Assembly: GCA_035542775.1 (NCBI GenBank)
Contig: DATKKX010000197.1
Location: forward strand, 1 to 9,291
From: DATKKX01 sp035542775
GTDB taxonomy: Bacteria; Planctomycetota; Phycisphaerae; UBA1845; UTPLA1
Direction of reading: 5' to 3'
DNA length: 9,291 nucleotides
Shown: positions 5,399 to 9,291 of the stretch, in pieces
Layout of the letters: each line of letters opens with the position of its first letter
How positions within the stretch are numbered: the first letter of the stretch is position 1
The notes under the pieces: model-generated
What the model was told of the DNA's origin: nothing
Database searches by the model: none
The model's input: the letters and a program-made list of their open reading frames with translations, nothing else
Program-made: the position numbers and the translations under genes

Positions 5399-6778
5399 GT
5401 GCCCAGCGCCATCAGCAGTTGCTTCAAGCTAGCCCAGCAGAACACCAGCCTTCGGACCGAAATCGTCGCCGGCGTGACGACATTCGTGACCATGGCGTAC
5501 ATCATCGTTATCAACCCGGCGATTCTCGCTTTCGCGGGCATCCCGACCGGCCCGAGCACGGTGGCGACGATCCTGACGGCCGTATTCGGCTGCCTGCTGA
5601 TGGGGCTGTATGCCCGGCTGCCGATCGCCGTGGCCCCGTACATGGGCGAGAACGCCTTCATCGCCTTCGGGCTGGTGGCGCTCGGGGTCACCTGGGAACA
5701 GCGGCTCGGCAGCGTCTTTCTGGCCGGCGCCGCGTTCCTGGTGCTGACCTTTGTCGGCGCCCGGGCCTGGCTGGCCAACTCCATTTCTTCCAGCATGAAG
5801 CACAGCTTCGCCGTCGGCATCGGGCTGTTCCTGCTGTTCATCGGGCTGTACGAGACAGGCATCGTCACCAGCGGCGTGACGGGAATGCCGGTCGCTGCGG
5901 TAGAGGTCAAGAACGGCGTCATCGTTGCGCCGGCTGTGCCGGTGAAGATCGGCGACCTGCGCGATGCAAAGGTATTGCTGGCCATCGGCGGCTTTGTACT
6001 CATGGCTATCCTGACTTTCTGGCGGGTCCGCGGGGCCATCCTGCTGGGCATCATCATCACCGGCGTCGTCGGAGTCGCCATGGGCCTGGCCAAACCGCCC
6101 GAGCACATCGTGGCCATGCCGTTTGTCGGTGATTACAGCCTCGGGCGCATCGCCTTTCACCTGGACCTGAAGGGCTTGCTGCATCTGACATTCCTGCCCA
6201 TCCTGCTGACGCTGTTCCTGATGAGCTTCCTGGACACGCTGGGCACCCTGGTCGGCGTCGGGGCGGCGGGTGGCTTCCTCGATGAGAAAAACGATTTCCC
6301 CCATATCGAACGCCCCATGACGGTCGATGCCCTGTCGTGCATGTTCGCCGGCCTGGTGGGCACGTCGACCAGCGGGGCGTTCATCGAATCGGCCACCGGC
6401 ATCCGCGAGGGTGGGCGGACCGGCCTGACGGCCATCGTGGTCGCAGTACTGTTCGCCGCAGCATTGTTCTTCATCCCCGTGGCGCAGGCGCTGCAGCAGT
6501 TGCAGTTCGCTTATGGTCCGGCGCTGATCATGGTCGGCGTGCTGATGGTTTCCTCGGCGCGGCATTTCCGCTACGACGACATGACCGAGGTCGTGCCGGC
6601 GGTGGCGACGATCGCGATGATGCTGTTCACTTACAACATCGCCAACGGCCTGACGGCGGGGCTGGTGCTGTATCCCGTACTGAAGATCGCCGCCGGGCGG
6701 TGGAGCGACCTCCGGGCCGGCTCGGTCGTGCTGGGGCTCCTGTGTGCCGGGTACTACGTCTTCGGTTTGCCACACTGA
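5399..6778 (+). CDS. NCS2-family purine permease, AzgA-like (COG2252)
   Basis: A 459-residue inner-membrane transporter, of typical length for the AzgA/PbuG branch of the NCS2 family, which imports adenine, guanine or hypoxanthine with protons. Family hallmarks are: an N-terminal TEIVAGVTTFVTMAYIIVINP block (residues 20-40); the TM3-region block VAPYMGENAF (78-87); SFLDTLGTLVGVG (276-288), with the Asp279 of the substrate site; and SGAFIESATGIREGGRTGLT (325-344), with the conserved Glu330 and GGRTGLTA. The repeated hydrophobic segments fit the 12-14 helix two-repeat fold. The TM3-region motif differs from the APGMGLNA I know from characterised AzgA/PbuG proteins. Start at GTG 5399 rests on a strong Shine-Dalgarno sequence. 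It stands alone: divergent from the gene on its left, and 81 bases from the next gene. Family membership is firm; substrate is inferred. Confidence 0.93.
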   Translation: MPSAISSCFKLAQQNTSLRTEIVAGVTTFVTMAYIIVINPAILAFAGIPTGPSTVATILTAVFGCLLMGLYARLPIAVAPYMGENAFIAFGLVALGVTWEQRLGSVFLAGAAFLVLTFVGARAWLANSISSSMKHSFAVGIGLFLLFIGLYETGIVTSGVTGMPVAAVEVKNGVIVAPAVPVKIGDLRDAKVLLAIGGFVLMAILTFWRVRGAILLGIIITGVVGVAMGLAKPPEHIVAMPFVGDYSLGRIAFHLDLKGLLHLTFLPILLTLFLMSFLDTLGTLVGVGAAGGFLDEKNDFPHIERPMTVDALSCMFAGLVGTSTSGAFIESATGIREGGRTGLTAIVVAVLFAAALFFIPVAQALQQLQFAYGPALIMVGVLMVSSARHFRYDDMTEVVPAVATIAMMLFTYNIANGLTAGLVLYPVLKIAAGRWSDLRAGSVVLGLLCAGYYVFGLPH

Positions 6779-6804
6779 GAAACAACCGCCAGCGTATTTT
6801 CGGC

Positions 6805-6833
6805 GTCCGCACAGCGCCTTCCCGGTTGCGGAC
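6805..6833 (+). terminator. Weak candidate hairpin downstream of the permease
   Basis: GTCCGCA (6805-6811) and TGCGGAC (6827-6833) form a perfect 7-base-pair stem with a 15-base loop, 27 bases after the permease stop. No T-tract follows, so an intrinsic terminator is doubtful. It lies in the only gap between the permease and the next gene. Confidence 0.25.
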
Positions 6834-6859
6834 CGTGTCGGTTGGCAAGAAAATGAGTC

Positions 6860-9291
6860 ATGCCGGGCCGTCAGGAACGCATGCAACATCGATCGCGAGA
6901 GACCAGAAGGCGAGGGGGGATTGAAAAGGAAGCTCGCGCCGCGAAGCGGGCCGCCCAGCCTGGCGGCCTCATCTTTATCATCGCCGTTACGCTGCTCCTG
7001 CTGGCCGGGGCCATCATCACCAACCTGCCCGCTCTCGAACACGCGGCATGGCCGCAGTATGTCTATCCGGCCCTGATCTGCATTATCAGTATTGCCATCC
7101 TGGTCAGCGATGCCCGCTGGCGCCGACAGCAGGAGCAATCCGCCGGCGCCCGGACGCCTGGTGCCTCGACTCGACCGAGTGCGCCCCGATTTTCGGGAGC
7201 ATATCCGCAGAGAACGATCCTCGTTTCGCTGGTCGTCGTGCTGGTGTTTGCGGTGGCGTCGCATTATCGCTTCGGCAGGTTCCACGGCGACGGCCGCTTT
7301 CTGCACTATCATGAGTTTTATCACTACTACTTGGGCAGCAAGTATTTCCCGGAGCTGGGCCATGATGGTCTCTACGCCGCCACCCATCGGGCTCTGATCG
7401 AAAACGACCCGTCGGTCGCCGGTTCCATCGCCCTGGTCAAGAACCTCCGCACCAATCAGTTGGAGAACCAGGCCATATCCACGGAGCGAGCCAAGAGCAT
7501 CTCGCGACTTTTTTCTGAGGAGCGTTGGCAGCAGTTCAAGCACGACGTCCTCTTCTTCCAGTCCAAAATCCCCGCCATGGAGTGGCAATTCGTCCTGGTG
7601 GATCACGGCTACAACGCCTCGCCCTTCTGGACCTTTCTGGGATCCCTTTTTTCCGCTCACTGCAAACTGGGCGATGGCACGCTGTATCTCCTCGCCGCCT
7701 TGGATCTAGCGCTGATATGTGCCATGTTCTTCCTCGTCTGGTATGCATTCGGTCTCAAAACCGCTCTGCTTTTCGGCATCTTCTTCTGCGCCAACTTCTT
7801 CGCCACCTTCGACTTCACCGGCGGTGCTTTTCTCCGCCAGCTCTGGCTCGCCGGTCTGGTCGGCTTCGTCTGCTTCTACCAGAAAGGCAGGACTATCCCG
7901 GCTGCGTTGTGTCTGGCGGTCTCGGCCCTTGATCGGGCCTTTCCGCTGGTATTCCTGCTGCTGCCGGCGGTGCTGCTGGTGAGGGACATCTGGCGCCGTC
8001 GATCTCTCCGGCAGGGCCAGTTGCCTCTCCTCGCCGCCACCGTCTTTTTCCTCGTGCTGCTGGGCGGCTTGAGCACAACGACCACCGGCATCTCGGCCTG
8101 GAAAAACTGGTACGACACCATCCGGGCCCATGACCAATGGTTCTCGAACAATGCGATCTCGCTGAGGAGTCTTTTCACAATCAACCCGATGACCGCGTCG
8201 AGTCTCATTGACTCAGCAGGGGACGAATCGCTCTGGCGGCAGGAGCGAGAATCGCTCAACGCCCAATCGCAATACACGCTCCGGGCCGTCCGCGCTGTCC
8301 TGCTCGTATTGCTCATCATCCTGATCGCCAGGGCGAAGGAGCCGGGCCTGTCGCTTGGCCTCCTGTCGTTCGCGCCGTTTCTCCTGTTCTATCCGGCGAA
8401 TTACTACGAGATCGTTCTGATCGTGGTGATGCTCTGCTGGGAGAGCTGCCGCGGTCTGGCGATAGCCATGCTGGTGGTCCAGATCGTTTCCTGGCTGCTT
8501 TGCACGGTCTTTGCAATCCCGATGCAGATCGAAGTCGTTCACTGGCTGGTGTGCGCGTGCCTCCTGCTGACTTTCGGGGCTTTCCTGGTAGTGGGTCTGG
8601 TCCGCAATGCCCGCGGGCAACGCGGATTCGCAGTTCTCTGCCTCGCCGTGGTCGTCGTCGGCGCGCTGTTCGTCGGAGGAGCTGTCGCCGCGGACAGGCG
8701 GGCAGGCGGCGCGGATCGCGCCTGGCCGGTGCTGGATCTGACACCGGACGACGTTCGATCCGTGACCGGCGCAACGCCGCGCCTGGAACAGATGACCAAT
8801 TGGGGCAACGGCTGGTCGCGAAACGACCATCTGGCATTCGCCGCTCAAGGTCCCGGCGCCCAGGCGACGGTGGACGTCCCCGCCAGGCAGGCGGGCCTCT
8901 ACAGGGTGAAGATTGATTACACCGCGGCCCCTTTCTTCGGGATGCTGAGCCTCCGCGTGAATGATCAGGGTCCGTTCGGGCCGGTGAATCTCTTTTCCCC
9001 TCGGACCGGCATTCTCCCTGTCGTGTACGATGCAATCAGACTGACGGAAGGGCGGAACGATTTTCGTTTCACGGTCGAGGGTAAGGACCCCGCCTCGACC
9101 GACTACCGCTTCGCAATCGACAGGATAGTCCTCACCAGGATGGACCGTCCCGGCGGCGTCGCTGATGCGGCCGGGCAACGAGCGGAGCGACGCGCCGCGC
9201 TGGACAAGGCGGTGTCGTGGCTCCTGGATCATCCCGCGGACGCCTTCGACGGCGGTCGCAACGGCGTGTGCGCCGAGATAGTGACCTTCTA
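6860..9291 (+). CDS. Giant GT-C-like polytopic membrane protein with extracytoplasmic beta-sandwich, 3' partial
   Basis: One frame stays open for 810 codons from ATG 6860 to the window end. The last two bases (TA) could begin Tyr or a stop, but the domain they interrupt looks unfinished. ATG 6881, with AGGA four bases upstream, is an alternative start. Residues 1-36 are very basic. Hydrophobic segments lie near 37-54, 67-84 and 120-136, then about eight more between 275 and 611. The large first extracytoplasmic loop carries DGRFLHYHEFYHYY (144-157) and DHGYNASP (248-255). Acidic residues in such a loop (D144, E152) are where GT-C glycosyltransferases keep their catalytic residue. About 612-770 lies outside the membrane and resembles a carbohydrate-binding beta-sandwich (WGNGWSRNDHL, QAGLYRVKIDY). 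From about 775, ALDKAVSWLLDH looks like the first helix of an alpha/alpha-barrel domain. I recall related sequences in Planctomycetes and Myxococcota. Glycan transfer is inference. Confidence 0.85.
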   Translation, partial: MPGRQERMQHRSRETRRRGGIEKEARAAKRAAQPGGLIFIIAVTLLLLAGAIITNLPALEHAAWPQYVYPALICIISIAILVSDARWRRQQEQSAGARTPGASTRPSAPRFSGAYPQRTILVSLVVVLVFAVASHYRFGRFHGDGRFLHYHEFYHYYLGSKYFPELGHDGLYAATHRALIENDPSVAGSIALVKNLRTNQLENQAISTERAKSISRLFSEERWQQFKHDVLFFQSKIPAMEWQFVLVDHGYNASPFWTFLGSLFSAHCKLGDGTLYLLAALDLALICAMFFLVWYAFGLKTALLFGIFFCANFFATFDFTGGAFLRQLWLAGLVGFVCFYQKGRTIPAALCLAVSALDRAFPLVFLLLPAVLLVRDIWRRRSLRQGQLPLLAATVFFLVLLGGLSTTTTGISAWKNWYDTIRAHDQWFSNNAISLRSLFTINPMTASSLIDSAGDESLWRQERESLNAQSQYTLRAVRAVLLVLLIILIARAKEPGLSLGLLSFAPFLLFYPANYYEIVLIVVMLCWESCRGLAIAMLVVQIVSWLLCTVFAIPMQIEVVHWLVCACLLLTFGAFLVVGLVRNARGQRGFAVLCLAVVVVGALFVGGAVAADRRAGGADRAWPVLDLTPDDVRSVTGATPRLEQMTNWGNGWSRNDHLAFAAQGPGAQATVDVPARQAGLYRVKIDYTAAPFFGMLSLRVNDQGPFGPVNLFSPRTGILPVVYDAIRLTEGRNDFRFTVEGKDPASTDYRFAIDRIVLTRMDRPGGVADAAGQRAERRAALDKAVSWLLDHPADAFDGGRNGVCAEIVTF

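Noticed and set aside
5429..7660. A 743-codon open frame on the minus strand
   Set aside because: It is antisense to most of the permease and to the start of the giant membrane protein. Its product is dominated by Arg, Gln, Asp and Gly with no domain pattern, as expected for a shadow frame in high-GC DNA.
8213..9232. A 339-codon open frame on the minus strand
   Set aside because: Antisense to the giant membrane protein, whose frame shows ordered hydrophobic segments and a beta-sandwich. The minus product is charged, Arg/Gln-rich and lacks motifs.

Overview
This is a high-GC, compactly coded bacterial window with no rRNA, tRNA, CRISPR array, transposase or phage gene that I can see. It carries eight protein genes: a 5'-truncated beta-CASP nuclease, a secreted lipoprotein, cytidylate kinase, an acyltransferase, a small membrane protein, a membrane-anchored secreted protein, a purine permease and a very large 3'-truncated membrane protein. 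Alanine/proline-rich secreted proteins, a cmk-plsC pair and a giant GT-C-like membrane protein would suit a planctomycete or a similar lineage such as Acidobacteria or Myxococcota. That placement is inference, because there is no marker gene here.

Layout. Positions 1-1010 (+) hold the C-terminal two thirds of an MBL-fold/beta-CASP nuclease. It converges on a lipoprotein gene (1073-2161, -), and the 62-base gap between them is filled by a long imperfect inverted repeat. A divergent promoter region (2162-2329) separates the lipoprotein from cmk (2330-2998, +). cmk has a near-consensus sigma70-type promoter and is followed 11 bases later by a plsC-type acyltransferase (3010-3708, +), so the two look like an operon. 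A small polytopic membrane protein with a HIHH/FDEF signature follows (3810-4391, +). It converges on a signal-anchored secreted protein (4535-5350, -). That gene diverges from an AzgA-type NCS2 purine permease (5399-6778, +) that has an excellent Shine-Dalgarno sequence. From 6860 to the window end (+) one uninterrupted frame encodes a GT-C-like polytopic membrane protein with a beta-sandwich domain outside the membrane and the beginning of a further domain.

How the genes relate. cmk and plsC are housekeeping genes, for pyrimidine nucleotide and phospholipid synthesis, and such genes are commonly adjacent in bacteria. The permease is probably a stand-alone purine salvage gene. The two secreted proteins and the two orphan membrane proteins have no assignable pathway. 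I see no coherent new multi-gene system. The most unusual items are the nested palindrome at 1016-1069, the HIHH/FDEF membrane protein, the multidomain giant gene at the right end, and substitutions at normally conserved motif positions in Cmk, PlsC and the permease. No gene-free stretch exceeds 300 bases; the longest are 2162-2329 and 4392-4534.
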